In this document: piece after piece, positions 1 through 11,440 of the stretch
Layout: every line of letters begins with the position of its first letter
Numbering within the stretch: the first letter of the stretch is position 1
Assembly (NCBI RefSeq): GCF_002878395.1
Contig: NC_061118.1
Coordinates: forward strand, 1,892,513 to 1,956,512
DNA from: Capsicum annuum
Taxonomy: Eukaryota > Streptophyta > Magnoliopsida > Solanales > Solanaceae
DNA length: 64,000 nt
Reading direction: 5' to 3'
The notes under the pieces: generated by a model
What the model saw: only the letters and a program-made list of their open reading frames with translations
What the model was told of the DNA's origin: nothing
Database searches by the model: none
Translations under genes and position numbers: made by a program

Positions 1-725
1 ATGAAGAATTTTTTGGTGCTAAAATATCATATCTTAGTGCAATTGGGGCATTGATGTATCTTGGTAGTGATTTCCAACCATATATATTTCTTTTTTGGTA
101 TGTTTATTATAAAGAATTAGTTCTTCTCCAACACAAAGAAATTGAAATGGTAATAAGCATAAATTCAGATACCTCTGAGGAATCATTGAAACAAGACTAT
201 TTTATTTAAATGAGTTTGATTCATATCTAATTGGTTATTTAAATGCAGGGTACTTGTTTGAACCATATAAAGATCGATCTCAAACATATTAGTTATTTAC
301 ATATGGAGGTACAACTATTTTATGGTGTTCAATAAAACAAACTATAGTTGATACTTCGTCAAATCACGCAGAGATAATATCATTCATGAAGCAAGTTGAG
401 AATGCATTTGATTGAGGTTAATAACTCAACACATTCAAGAAACATGTGACCTCTCTTTGAAAAGAGATATTCCAATAATATTATACGAAGATAATGTTGC
501 ATGCAAAGCTTAATTATCAGGTGGATACATTAAATGAGATATAATAAAACATATTTCACCAAATTCTTTTTTACTCATGATCTTCAAAAGAAAGGTGAAA
601 TTAATGTTCAAAAAGTTCATTCAAGTGATAATTTAGCAGATATGTTCACTAAAGTGTTGACAACTTCAACCTTGGAGAAGTTGAGATACAAGATTGGAAT
701 GCATCGTCTTCGAGATGTTAAGTGA
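1..725 (+). pseudogene. Ty1/copia polyprotein 3' end (RT tail and RNase H), degenerate
   Basis: This is the tail of a copia-type polyprotein whose RNase H removes RNA from RNA:DNA hybrids during reverse transcription. Near the window start one frame reads YLSAIGALMYL, the motif that closes the copia RT. Around 355-400 there is a SNHAEII-like stretch of copia RNase H. The last 63 codons (534-725) hold FFTHDLQK, DNLADMFTK and a final MHRLRD, which is the usual copia C-terminus. Several stops and frameshifts lie between these blocks, so it is dead. The element continues left of the window. Family assignment is firm; lineage within copia is not determined. Confidence 0.88.
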
Positions 726-891
726 TGCTTTAATTAGGGAGAGTAAATACCCATTGCACTCTTTTTGCCTTGATTCAAGTTTTGTCCCACTAAATTTTTC
801 TAGTAAGATTTTTAATGAGGCAACAAATAATGTGTATGAAGATTATATATATATTTTAAAATTTTGTACATAGACATTAAAGAAGGAGTAT
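726..891 (+). other. Copia 3' untranslated region and polypurine tract
   Basis: AT-rich noncoding stretch between the copia stop codon and the LTR. It ends in a purine-rich run (AAAGAAGGAG, about 879-888) directly before the LTR, the expected place of the plus-strand priming tract. Confidence 0.6.
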
Positions 892-1123
892 TGTAAATAA
901 GTTATTGTTAGTGGATATCTTTACATGGGCCCTATATTTCTACTGTGGCATGCTCTTTACTCCAAGGCATAATTCCTGTATATGTAGCCTTTCCATTGAT
1001 GAAAAAATCACATAAAAAACAATAGAAAAGTAATTGCTCCTTCATCTCTCTCTCACACATATTTCCTTTTCCGTCTCCTCTCTTTTCCTATATAATTTTA
1101 TTATAGAGTCTTTAATTTCAACA
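892..1123 (+). mobile_element. Copia 3' LTR (about 232 bp)
   Basis: Starts TGTAAATAAG right after the purine tract and ends TTTCAACA, giving the TG...CA ends of an LTR. The short length is normal for copia. It contains a CT-rich block near 1040-1085. The matching 5' LTR is outside the window, so the limits rest on the termini and the adjoining purine tract only. Confidence 0.65.
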
Positions 1124-1599
1124 GGTTTTAGTGTTGAAGACACACACTTCATTTTTTCCTTTCCAACTTTAATAGTTTTTTTTTTGAATAGTTGTTCTTA
1201 AATGTACTGTATTTTTCTTTTAAATATTATTATTTTTGATTATTAAATTTCAATGTCTTGTGCATTTGAAATTCATTGTGATGTAACAGCAAAAAAAATC
1301 TTATTTAATGAAATAATTGATTCGGTGTGGTCATATAATTTTTTATTTATCATTTTACTTTTACTTATTAATTAATTAGTGCCTAGTCATTATCTTAACC
1401 AGTTTAATGCTATATAAATTTATCTAAATGTAATACTAATTATCTTAATGGATATATATTTTTAAAACTACTTTGAGAGATAAAACATAAATATGGTATA
1501 AAAAACTATAGAATCATTTCACTTTTCTCTTAAAGAAAGTTGATCACCTAATTTAATATTATATAATTGAAGGTTGAACCCTTGTGGTTTGACCTTTTT
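1124..1599. other. AT-rich gap, nothing recognised
   Basis: Very AT-rich sequence between the copia LTR and the putative LTR of element H. I see no reading frame, repeat or RNA gene in it. It is the flank into which the copia element inserted, or part of an older repeat too decayed to name. Confidence 0.4.
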
Positions 1600-3296
1600 C
1601 AAACCCAACACAAGCAAAAATATTAGTGTACTAGGTTGCCCTTAGACATGCCCAAATTACACTTCTTAATGAAGTATAAAACTCTCGATGTTCTAATATA
1701 GAACCCAACAAGGTTAGGATCGAATCCTACAAGGAATATGGCAAGATATAAGCTCAGTGTGACTATTTCAACCAATAGTCAATATTTTTTTTGTTGGGTG
1801 GGGGGGGGGGGGGGGGTGTGTAAAAATTGTATAAAAGTAATAGATTTCAAGCTTATAAGTAAAAGTAAGCATTGTTAAGAACTTGTTGTCTGTAATCAAA
1901 TATATGAAAATGGATTAGGACTGTGTTCCGCATGACTTCATGACTTAGTAAGTCTATTGTATTAATAATCTATCTTGGTGCTATACATACAAAACTGGCG
2001 ATTTTGTTTCATCTGCCATCCTTAGACCCTAATAGATAAATGAAAATCTAAAGCCTTTTGGACTACTACTGTTAAAGTATTTAATCTCATTGTTGGTCTC
2101 AGATTGATTATCCGTCTACCATTAAAGTATTTAATCTTGTCGTTGGTCTCACATTAATTATCCTTCTTAAAGCTAAAGCCATTAGATGAGGGTTGAAAGC
2201 CTCAATTCTCCATTATTAATTTTTTTTCTAAGCTTTACTTTTTTGACTAAGAAAGTTAATATTTATGATGACTTTCAACATTTTAAATAGTTGAAAAGCA
2301 ATCAAAGCAGTTGAAAAGCAATTAAAGCAAAGGGATTAACAATGTATGCATGAACACCATTCAAGAATCACTATTTTGTATGACCTACTTTCATTATTCC
2401 ATCATGGTTTCCACAATCTTAATTATGAGATTTAGCTACTTATGATCCTAACAACAATTTTGTAGAAGACCTCATGTTATACAAGAGATGAATAGAAGAA
2501 AACAAAATCATTTTGTCAACCAAAATACAAGTACCAATTTTTAAGAATCAAGAACAAAGTAAACAAATTGTACCTTTGCCCAAAACACCCATGAACAATA
2601 CTTAAGTACTCTACAATAATGCATAACTCCAAAATTAAATCCTAGGAAAAGTATAGTACATAAAACTAATCCTAAACCAGATAGGAAAACGTTGTTGCGT
2701 CATTATTCCACACAATGTGATTTAAACCCATGGTCTGAAGAAACTGGAAAATCAATCGTACTTTGCTTCTTCAAGTTTGATCCTTGTAGGTTTTCATGGA
2801 TAAATCCATGGTCTGTGATTCCATTCGATGATTCATAGTTGGACCTGTGATTTAAAACTCCAAAATTTCATCTTTGAGGATACTTGGTCTATATATAATA
2901 TGACGGTTCGTGAACTGACTCTACAATCCATCAAAAGACCCATCAAATGATTCCCTATATTCACTTCTAGAAAATATCATCTCTAATTTACAAGATGATC
3001 CATGGTTTGGTTTACAGAACATCACACGAGTTATGATGATGACCCATTTTACCACTCTGCAAATCCTTATTCATGATTGACGAGATGGTACAAGGATTGA
3101 TTCCATGGTCCATCATCTTTTTTCATGGATTAACACCTAAGAAAATTCAACTTTAGACTCCAAATTTTGCTCATGAACTCTATTTTTCTACAAATGTAGA
3201 AAAAACAAAACAAAATCCAATAAAAAAATACTTATGAACTATAATAATTTATAGTTAGAAGCACCAAATATGTCATTAAATACCAGCACATCAACA
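1600..3296 (-). mobile_element. Element H: Athila/Tat-like LTR, degenerate
   Basis: Read on the minus strand the right edge is a purine-rich block (GCTAAGTTAGGG, a decayed form of the AAGTTGGGGG-type tract), then TGTTGATGTGCTGG, which resembles the tract-to-LTR junction of Athila/Tat elements. Further left, near 1700-1750, is a segment of the kind 'GGATCGAATCCTACAAGG' that also recurs in other Athila-like LTRs, including 59440 and 63850 here. The left end is not clear, so the start is approximate. It would be the 3' LTR of a minus-strand element whose body lies to the right. Confidence 0.42.
1800..1816. repeat. Poly-G run of 17
   Basis: Seventeen consecutive G residues in an otherwise AT-rich region, preceded by GGGT and followed by TGTG. 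It may be a slippage-grown tract or an assembly/sequencing artefact. Confidence 0.9.
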
Positions 3297-3738
3297 GCCC
3301 TAACTTAGCATTCTTGTTTTTCCTCAAGAAACTTAAAAAAAGACAATGATTAGAACAAGGACAACTAAACCCAACATAATATTTGTTAACACTTAGGCAT
3401 TAGAAAATCAGAGTCTACAATAATTTTCAATTGAGAATTTTTCCACACCGTATTCCATAAATAAGTACGCCTTCATGTTTTTAAAAATAATGTGCAACTA
3501 CTTAAATCAATACAAGCTAACATTGTGTGATTAGAGACTGGCATCGTGTTATTAGTAGACAACTCAGCATACAACTAATGTCACATGACCTCTTAGCCAA
3601 TGACCAACTAATGTTACCCTTTTCCCTCTCATAAAAAAGTTCCCTCTCACAAGATAATGATCAAATATGAACCATACCAACAAAAACTCTCACACTAAAA
3701 GTAAGTTCAGATGTTGCCATCAAAATACTATAGACCTG
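3297..3738 (-). other. Probable 3' internal remnant of element H
   Basis: Starts with the purine-rich side of the H junction (minus strand TTTCTTGAGGAAAAACAAG, echoing the 'GAGGAC...' block that precedes Athila-type 3' LTRs). The rest shows no recognisable protein. It ends with ACCTG (3734-3738), which matches four of five bases of GCCTG at 12406-12410 and is the probable target duplication of solo LTR F. Confidence 0.35.
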
Positions 3739-4923
3739 TGTCATGACCCAAATTAGGGTCTGGCCATGACGGTTATCTCAAGTCCAATAATAATTAGAAA
3801 CTACCCTATGATCCTAGCCAAACGTAACATAATACCCCCAATGTTGGATGAATTTTGAACATATAACAAGATAGCATAAGATAAGCTCAATGAATGTAAG
3901 ATATTCCTATAATCGATATTTGATAACTGACCAAAAAAAACAACCAACATCACCACCCAAGTCTATAATAATCCACAAAGCCTTGTAACAAAACAAAAAT
4001 CAATAAAGTGTTGGGACATACCCCCTACCCTGACAATGGAAATGACAATGTTAATGATAATATGAACTCTTAATTCTAATCTATGAAATAAAAATGGATG
4101 AAATTTCCAAGTCTTGTAGAGAACTAAAGCTCACCACTTCACTACAACGACCGATGAACCGAGCCGATCCACCTAATCACTATGCAGGAAAAGTAAAAGT
4201 ATCCCTGGTACCTGCATCACGTGGGGATACAATGTTTTGAGAAGGTAAGTGGGTTGATCATTACCATGTAACTTAGGGATAGGGAATAAAATAATGTCAA
4301 GTCATGATCCTATTCAAAACCATGTGAACATAATCATATGTATACATAAATAATATTCCGGGAAAAAGGATCAAGGCTTAACATGCACTTTAAAACTTTA
4401 TCTTAGACTATGTAGCTCAACAATCATAAGAAGGCACCTATGGGCTATATCCAGCTCTTCGCTAGCTAGAAGGGCCCAGTGTGTGTAATCATATGAACCA
4501 GAGGATGTACATATACACCATGGGGGACTCAAACCTTGGCATACCAAGGTAACTTAAGCACCCAATCATGTACTATAATATAGGGGACTCATACCACCCG
4601 GTCATTTAAACCCCCACATTGGCAACCACAGTTTCTAGTATTGGTCTCTCGAAACTTCTACTTTCGTGACTCAGCTATACAACCCTCTTTTAAGCCTCAT
4701 TAAAGCATTTATCACATATTCTCATTCATTGAACCATAATACACATTTAGGCATACACTATTGGTATATTCATACCAACTATACTTGCAAGGTGTTATCA
4801 CCATGCTAATTTTAATTCCATTAAATAAGGACAATAACTCTATTTGTTCACTAATACAAGGTGGGGGAACACCATCTCCCTTTGTTCGTTAAATCAAACC
4901 ATCATGTTTCAATAACCTCTTTA
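3739..4923 (-). mobile_element. Element F solo LTR, left part
   Basis: Begins TGTCATGACCCAAATTAGGG and aligns by eye with the start of the B LTRs (24274 and 50104): shared blocks include the 'accctatgttggatgaatt' region and the 'gggctatat' region. It breaks off at 4923 where element E starts. The remainder continues at 11441. The two parts add to about 2.15 kb, the same as the uninterrupted B 3' LTR (about 2.12 kb). There is no primer site to the left and no polypurine tract right of 12405, so it is a solo LTR. Confidence 0.78.
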
Positions 4924-4973
4924 TGTAAGATCCCATAAAATTCTTAGCTTAATTCAGCCCTTTAAGCTTGTTT
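4924..4973 (+). mobile_element. Element E: 5' LTR stub (about 50 bp)
   Basis: Reads TGTAAGATCCCATAAAATTC and matches the first 50 bases of the E LTRs at 5569 and 9788, then jumps directly into integrase sequence. It is the outer end of a first LTR; the rest of that LTR and nearly all of its internal region were deleted. Confidence 0.8.
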
Positions 4974-5221
4974 CATCTAGTGTTTCATGTCTCCTTGCTA
5001 AATAAATGCATATGTGACCCATCAGTCATAGTCCCTGTAGAGTATATAGATGTTTAGAACATCCTCTCTTATGAAGAGATTCCAGTCGTAGACTGAGAAA
5101 CAAAGAAGTCCCTCTGGTCAAAGTTCTTTGGCAAAATCAGTCCACTGAGAGAGCTACTTGGGAAGCAGAAGTAAATATGCGGACCAAGTATCCTCACCTC
5201 TTCTCCGCAAATTTAGACTCA
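4974..5221 (+). pseudogene. Element E integrase C-terminal end, fragment
   Basis: Encodes the last part of a Ty3/gypsy integrase, the enzyme that joins element cDNA to host DNA. It parallels 9175-9441: VTHQS (for GDPSA), LSYEEIP, VPLVK, ATWEAEV and TKYPHLF can be read across frameshifts. The ATWEA...YPHLF ending is typical of plant chromovirus integrases, where it closes a chromodomain-like tail. Only about 80 codons survive, fused to the LTR stub. No function. Confidence 0.8.
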
Positions 5222-5568
5222 GCCCAAGATAATAGTTTTCATTAAGCTTATTAAGTTTCATGCCTAGATTTCCATTACAAACTTGGTATCAGTTACCATT
5301 GCTTATTCAGTCATGTATTCATGCATCAGATATGCATGTTCCATATGCAGAACTCATCTTATCAGTAATTTCAGTCATGTATTAATAAAACAACTTAGTC
5401 ATGTACTCATGCATCAAATATGCATGTTCAGTATAAAATTTAATATATTGGTAATGTCAGTCAGATAATTATGTTTCAGATATTTATGTCCAGTAAGTAA
5501 GTTCATTCTATCAGTATTCTCAGCTTAGTCAGTCTCATTCAAGGATGAATGTGCTTAAGGGGGGATAA
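5222..5568 (+). other. Element E 3' untranslated region with direct repeat and polypurine tract
   Basis: Noncoding. It holds an imperfect direct repeat of about 30 bp with 88-bp spacing (starts near 5311 and 5399, core TGCATCAxATATGCATGTTC), also visible in the second E copy near 9525-9650. It ends in AAGGGGGGATAA (about 5557-5568), the polypurine tract next to the middle LTR. Confidence 0.7.
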
Positions 5569-8065
5569 TGTAAGATCCCACAATATTCTTAGCTTAATTC
5601 AGTCCTTTAAGCTTGTTAAGGGGGTCCCAGACTTAGAAAATTCTAGTTAAGTATTCAGACTTAGTGTTATTTTATCCTTCGAAAGTTGGCAATCTTATTT
5701 TTCATCCTTTTTGTCTATTAAATATTGATATTTGAGTTAGTTCATGATTAGGAAGGTCAAAACGTGTTCCCAAATAAGTTTTGGATTTTTGGACCTCGTT
5801 TAGACCATTTTTGAGTGACCAAAATAGTGAGTCGATGCGATATCAACACGTCGCATCATCTATCATGTCGACAAATAATTTTTTCCTCAACTCAGTGCAA
5901 ATTCAAGTGAGTCGACGCGATATCGACACGTCGCATCATCCATCATATCGGTCTAGGTGTCGATAACACAGTTTCCAGTCATTAAAAGTCCACATCCTCA
6001 GGGTTAATTAAGTCTTTTTCCCACACCCTTCAGCCCCCCATAACACAAAATTTAGCCCTCTTTTATCAAGGTATATTTATTTTTTCACAAATTTTCTCAA
6101 GAACAAAAACCCTAGGTTAATTAAATTCAAATTCAAGGCTTCAGATTCCACCATTAATTTTCAAGAATTCACCAACTAAGGTATGTGAAGTGTTCATCCA
6201 AGGGTTTCTTCCACTCTTAGAGTCCAAGAAACTATTTTTAAACTTTAAGTGTATGGATTTCATGAATTTCATGTTGGGTTTGATTATATTCATGTTTATA
6301 ATGATTAATTGGGATTCTAATCCATGTTTTATGATACATTTCATGTGGGATTAATTGATATATATGTAATATCATGTGAATCCATATTGAACCCTTGAAA
6401 TTGTGAAGTTGGAGTTGAATTATGAGGTTTACTTGTGTTTAATGTTATGTACATGTATCATGCTCATTAAGTGCTTGATGAATTGCTCATGTGAACGTAT
6501 AAGAGAAGGAAATCATGTTATGTCATCTTATGTGGGAATTGTATCATGCAAGTGTTTGATAAAATGCCTCCATAAATGAGTTGTGACCAAGTGCACATGA
6601 TTATGCTTTTCAAGACTATGTTATTATTTACTTTTATGCTATCGAGTCCTGGGATTTTTAATACCCGATAATTTAGCTGTGTACTTAGAGCCAGTGTCAG
6701 TTACAAAATAATCTCAGTCATGTACCATTAATAGTACTCTCATTCAGTTACAGGACTTAGAAAAAAATTAGTAGACTCAGTACTAGTCCCGTCTAGTTCA
6801 ATATTCAGTTTAGACCACAGTAAACTCATTCAGTGGTATTCTATCAGTCAATAGAACTATTAAATTCAGTAAAAATTCAGTCCCAACTAGTACTGACTAG
6901 AAATCAACTCAGTGTTTATTTAGTTAGGAGTAGGATTCAACACCGAGCAAACCCATGGATGGGAACATTCCTACCAGCAGAGGGTTTGACCCTAAGTATT
7001 AATCCCTGCGTTACAAAACTATATAGCCATCATATATTGATATATCTTTCTACCAAATATTATGAGGGTTGATACATCTCATTCAAGATTTCCTGCCAAT
7101 GAGGTTTGACGAAAGAGCTTCCTTTCAGAGACGATTAACTTACAGCTTATCTCTACCCGTGGCACGGTATTGACACCCTTACAACTAGGGTTACAGGTTA
7201 GACCCTAATATATTTAGAAAGGGGCTTATTGGTTAGATAATTACCTCTCATAGTCTCAGTTTTAGATTCAGTCTCAGTATAAAACTCAGATCAGTTCTAC
7301 AGATTTAGGACTATCAGTTACAGTAACTCCGCTCAGTACAAAACTTAGTATAGTTCCACAAAATCAAGACTTTCAGATACAGTAATTTAGTTATTAGTAA
7401 TACAGTATTAGTAAACTCTGATATCAGTAAATCAGTATTCAGACTCAGTATTTAGTGTTATCACGATCTTAGTTACATTCTACGTACTCATGCATGTACT
7501 CTCATTCAGTTATACTCATGTTATTCAGTTAGTATTGTTCATGCATATGAACCCATGCATTTTAGCCTACCTCAGGCATACTAGTACATTCAAAGTACTG
7601 ACGAATGCTTTTCTTTTATGCTATGATGTCTTATATCATAGGTTCAAACACACAGGCTCCACAGCACCCTTAGCAGCTCAGATTCTCAGTAGACAGAGTT
7701 AGTGGTGAGTCCTCATAGTTTAATGACATGATTATTTTATAGCATTTTAGTTTATTTTAAGTAGTCGGAGTTAGTTTGGGGCTTGTCCCATCAATTCTAT
7801 AATTCAGACAGTTTAGAGGCGTTTCAGACTAGTGTTTTTTTAGACAGTTGTTCAGTTTTCAGTATTGATGTTCAGTTTTGGTATTGTGATACCATATTCA
7901 ATATTTATTTCATATTTGATCCTTATGGAAAATTTTTGCCTATTACTACAAAGTTACAATATTATTATTCAGTTACTGCAGCAGGTACCAAACATGGGTT
8001 AGCTTGTCGTCCTTCGAGATTATAAGCACCGTATAGCGCTCGGGGTACATACTCGGTGCACTAGA
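5569..8065 (+). mobile_element. Element E middle LTR (about 2.5 kb)
   Basis: Starts TGTAAGATCC after the polypurine tract and runs to the primer site at 8068. It aligns with the right LTR at 9788 over its length, apart from an 860-bp segment (about 6202-7064) that the right copy lacks. A CAGT-rich low-complexity part lies at about 6680-7460. The exact 3' base is uncertain because the terminus has decayed (around CACTAGA). It serves as 3' LTR of the left copy and 5' LTR of the right copy. Confidence 0.85.
5827..5950 (+). repeat. CpG-rich direct repeat inside E LTR
   Basis: Two copies of an about 42-bp unit beginning GTGAGTCGAtGCGATATC, 80 bp apart (5827 and 5907), each containing ACACGTCGCATCATC. 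They form the only CpG-dense patch in an AT-rich LTR. Their position about 260-380 bp from the LTR start suggests a U3 cis-element, which is inference. Confidence 0.75.
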
Positions 8066-8288
8066 AACTTAGTATCAGAACCTAAGGTTCAATAGAGTCC
8101 TATAAAGTATGAAATCCGCATCAAGTATAGTCTTGTTCATGGGTTTGTAGCACGCCATAATTATGGAAAGGAGGCTACGAGATGTTTTAGGAAAAGTTTC
8201 CCTTCTTTCTGCATTCATGTCGTGTGAGTGAACATGAGCTCCAGTTAAATTATCACTCTAATCCAAGTTTCTCTTCTGTTTACAGAAT
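8066..8288 (+). promoter_or_regulatory. Element E primer-binding site and leader
   Basis: The sequence CTTAGTATCAGAACCTAAGG at 8068-8087 is a decayed form of the TTGGTATCAGAGCC site that pairs with the 3' end of plant initiator tRNA-Met, and it sits directly after the LTR. The rest is a short leader up to gag. Confidence 0.75.
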
Positions 8289-8669
8289 ATACCTCCACAG
8301 AGGACTCAAGGAAAAGGAATGGGAGACTAGCCAACCCCTCAGCCTATCCATCCAGATCCTCTAGGCGAACATGTCTCCCATGCTGAGTTTATAGCAGCAT
8401 TCACCACCCTATCTCATTCTGTGGTAGCCCAAAATAAATGCCAAACTATTGTTCTAGCTAACCAGTGGCCAATACTGCTACTGCTAGGATTTGGGATTTC
8501 ACCCAAATGAACCCTCCATCATTTATCGGGTCTAAGTCAGATGAGGACCCTCAGGAGTTTCTTGATCAAGTGCAGAAAGTTACTGATATTATAGGGGTGA
8601 TTGCTGTTGAGAGCGCTAAGTTTGAAACACACATATCAGTTACAGGATGTGGCATACTCATGGTTTAAC
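8289..8669 (+). pseudogene. Element E gag N-terminal part, truncated
   Basis: Gag makes the capsid shell of the particle. The start reads PPQRTQGKG after an ATA codon, where relatives have ATG-P-P-R, so the initiator seems lost by a G to A change at 8291. After a frameshift, 8465-8632 reads a clear capsid segment (FTQMNPPSFIGSKSDEDPQE). A further shift gives YQLQDVAYSWFNQMVK, the usual start of the capsid core. At about 8669 it runs straight into integrase. About 130 codons are left; capsid end, zinc knuckle, protease, RT and RNase H are absent. Confidence 0.85.
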
Positions 8670-9441
8670 CAGATGGTCAAGCGGAGAGGACCATTCAGAC
8701 TCTAGAGGATATGTTACAAGTGTGTCCAATAGATTTTAAAAGAGTTAGGATAACCACTTGCCTTTGATTGAGTTCGCATACAATAATAACTATCATTCCA
8801 GTATTCAAATGGCTCCATTTGAGGCACTTTATGAAGGGAGGTATAGATATCCCATTGGTTGGTTCGAAGTGGGGAGGCCGTAGTGATAGGTCCTGACTTA
8901 GCATTTGATACCTTAGACAAAGTTAAATTGATCAGGGAAAGGCTTAAGACAACTCAGAGCTAACAAAAAATGTATACTAATATGCAAAGAAAAGATCTTG
9001 AGTTTGAGATTAGTGATTTTTTGAACTTGAAAATACCTCCTATGAAAGGAGTGAAGCGATTTCAAAAGAAAGGGAAACTCAGTCCCCGATATGTCGGTCC
9101 TTACCAAATTCTCAGTTATTTTGGAAATATAGCTTACGAGCTTGACTTGCCTTCAAATATATATTCAGTTTATCAAATGCTTCACATCTCCTTTCTAAAG
9201 AAATGGATAGGTGACCCATCAGCCATAGTCCCTATATGGAGCATAGATGTTCAGAACAGCCTCTCTTATGAAGAGATTGCAGTCAAAATCCTTGACTATC
9301 AGATTCATAGACTGAGGAACAAAGAAGTCCCTCTGGTCAAAGTTGTTTGGCAGAATCAGTCCGTTGAGGGAGCTACTTGGGAAGCATAAGTAGATATGCG
9401 TACTAAGTATCCTCACCTCTTCTCCGTAAATTCAGACTCAG
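8670..9441 (+). pseudogene. Element E integrase C-terminal half
   Basis: Starts inside the catalytic core at DGQAERTIQTLEDML, where the catalytic Glu is still present, and goes on through the FEALYG and YPIGWFE region to a 139-codon open stretch (8970-9389). That stretch has the GPY/F-type module (LSPRYVGPYQIL) and the SYEEI...VPLVKVVW...ATWEA tail; TKYPHLF lies past a stop at 9387. The first two catalytic Asp residues are deleted. A frameshift lies near 8875. Chromovirus membership is inferred from the tail. Confidence 0.88.
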
Positions 9442-9787
9442 CGTAAGGTAATAGTTTTCCTTAAGCTTATTTAGTTTCATGCCCAGATTTCCATTACAAA
9501 CTTGGTATAATTACCATTATATATTCATTCATGTATTTATGCATCAAATATGCATGTTCCATATGCAAAACTTAGCTTATTAGTAATCTCAGTCATGCAT
9601 TCATGAAACAACTCAGTCATGTACTCATACATTAGATATGCATGTTCAGTATGAAATTTAGTATGTCGGTAATGTCAATCAGATAATTATACTTCACATA
9701 TTCATGTCCAGTAAGTAAGTTCAGTCTACCAGTATTCTTAGCTTAGTCTGTATCATTCAAGGACAAATGTTACCAAGGGGGAGATAA
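9442..9787 (+). other. Element E 3' untranslated region and polypurine tract
   Basis: Second copy of the 5222-5568 region, with the same 88-bp-type direct repeat. It ends CCAAGGGGGAGATAA right before TGTAAGATCC. Confidence 0.75.
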
Positions 9788-11440
9788 TGTAAGATCCTAA
9801 AAAATTCTTAGCTTAATTCAATCCATTAAGCTTGTTAAGGGGGTCCCAGATTTAGAAAATTCTTGCTAAGTAGTCAGACTTAGTGTTATTTTATCCTTCG
9901 AAAGTTGAAGATCTTATTTTGCAACCTTTTCGTCCATGAAATATTGATATTTGAGTTAGTTAATGATCAAGAAGGTTAATACATATTTTCGAACAAGTTT
10001 TGGATTTTTTGGACCTCCTTTAGACTATGTTCGAGTGACCAAAATGGTGAGTCGATGAGATATCATTGTATTGCTTTGTCCATCACGTCGACAGATAATT
10101 TTTCCCTCAAATCAGTGCAAATTCCAGTAAACTAACGCAGACTCGATGCGGCACACTGGTCATTGTATCGATGTCAATGATGCGGCTCATCGGTCTGCAC
10201 ATCGATAACATAGTTTCTAGTCATTAAAAGGTCGTATCCTCAGGGTTAGTTAAGTTTTTTCCCATGCCCTTCACCCCCATAACACAAAATTTAGCCCTTT
10301 TTTAGCAAGTTATATTCATTTTTTCACAAATTTGCTCAAGAACAAAAACTCTAGGTAAATTAAATTCAAATTCAAGGCTTCAGATTCCACCATTAATTTT
10401 CAAGAATTCACCAACTAAGGTATGTGAAGTGTTCATACAAGGGTTGATACATCTCATTCGAGTTTTCTTGCCCGCGAGGGCTGACGAAAGAGTTTTTTTC
10501 AGAGAGGGTTAACTTACAGCTTGTCTCTACCCGTGGCACAGTATTGACACCCTTCCAACTGGGGCTATAGGTTGGACCCTAATCTATTTAGAAAGGGCAT
10601 GTCGATTAGATAATTACCTCCCATAGTCTCAGTTTCATATTCAGTCTCAGTATAGAACTCAGTTCAGTTCTACAGATTCAGGACTTACAGTTACAGTCAC
10701 TCGGCTCAGTATAGAACTTAGTATAATTCCATAGAATTAAGACTATCAGATATAGTCATTTAGTTATCAGTAATACAGTATCAGTAAACTCAGATATCAG
10801 TAAATCAGTGTTTAGACTCAATATTTAGTGTTATCACTATCTCAGTTACAGTCTACGTATTCATGCATGTATTCTTATTCAGCCGTACTCATGTTATTCA
10901 GTTAGTATTGTTCATGCATATGAACCCATGCATTTTAGCCTACCTCACTGAGCATACCAGTATTTCAAAGTACTAACGCATGTTTTTCTTTTGTGCTATA
11001 ATATCTTATATCATAGGTTCAGATGCACGGGCTGCAAAGCACCCTTATCGGCTCAGATTCTCAGCAGACAGAGTTAGTGGTGAGTCCTCATAGTTTGAGG
11101 ACATGATTATTTTTTAGCATTTCAGTTCATTTTCTATACTCAGAGTTAGTTGGGGGCTTTTCCCATTAACTCCATAGTTTAGACAATTTAGAGGATATCC
11201 AGACTAGAGTATTTTTAGATAGTTGTTTAGTTTTCAGTTTTGATGTTCAGTTTTGGTATTGTTATACCATATTTAGTATTTATTTCATATTTGAACCTTA
11301 TGGCAAATTTCTGCCTATTTTCGCAAAGTTACAGTATTATTATTCAGCTACTGCAGTAGGTACTAGACATGGGTTAGCTTGTGATCCTTCGGGATTATAA
11401 GCACCGTGTAGCATTCGGGGTACAGGCTCGGGGTTCTATA
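9788..11440 (+). mobile_element. Element E right LTR with internal deletion
   Basis: Aligns with the middle LTR at both ends but is about 0.85 kb shorter. The break lies at 10440, where sequence equivalent to 6201 joins sequence equivalent to 7065; AGGGTT stands at both break points. Its end near 11440 passes directly into the right part of LTR F. Confidence 0.83.

Noticed and set aside
8068..8085. tRNA gene fragment suggested by the tRNA-Met complement
   Set aside because: Only the 18 or so bases of a primer-binding site next to an LTR; no cloverleaf around it. The same holds for the other primer sites.
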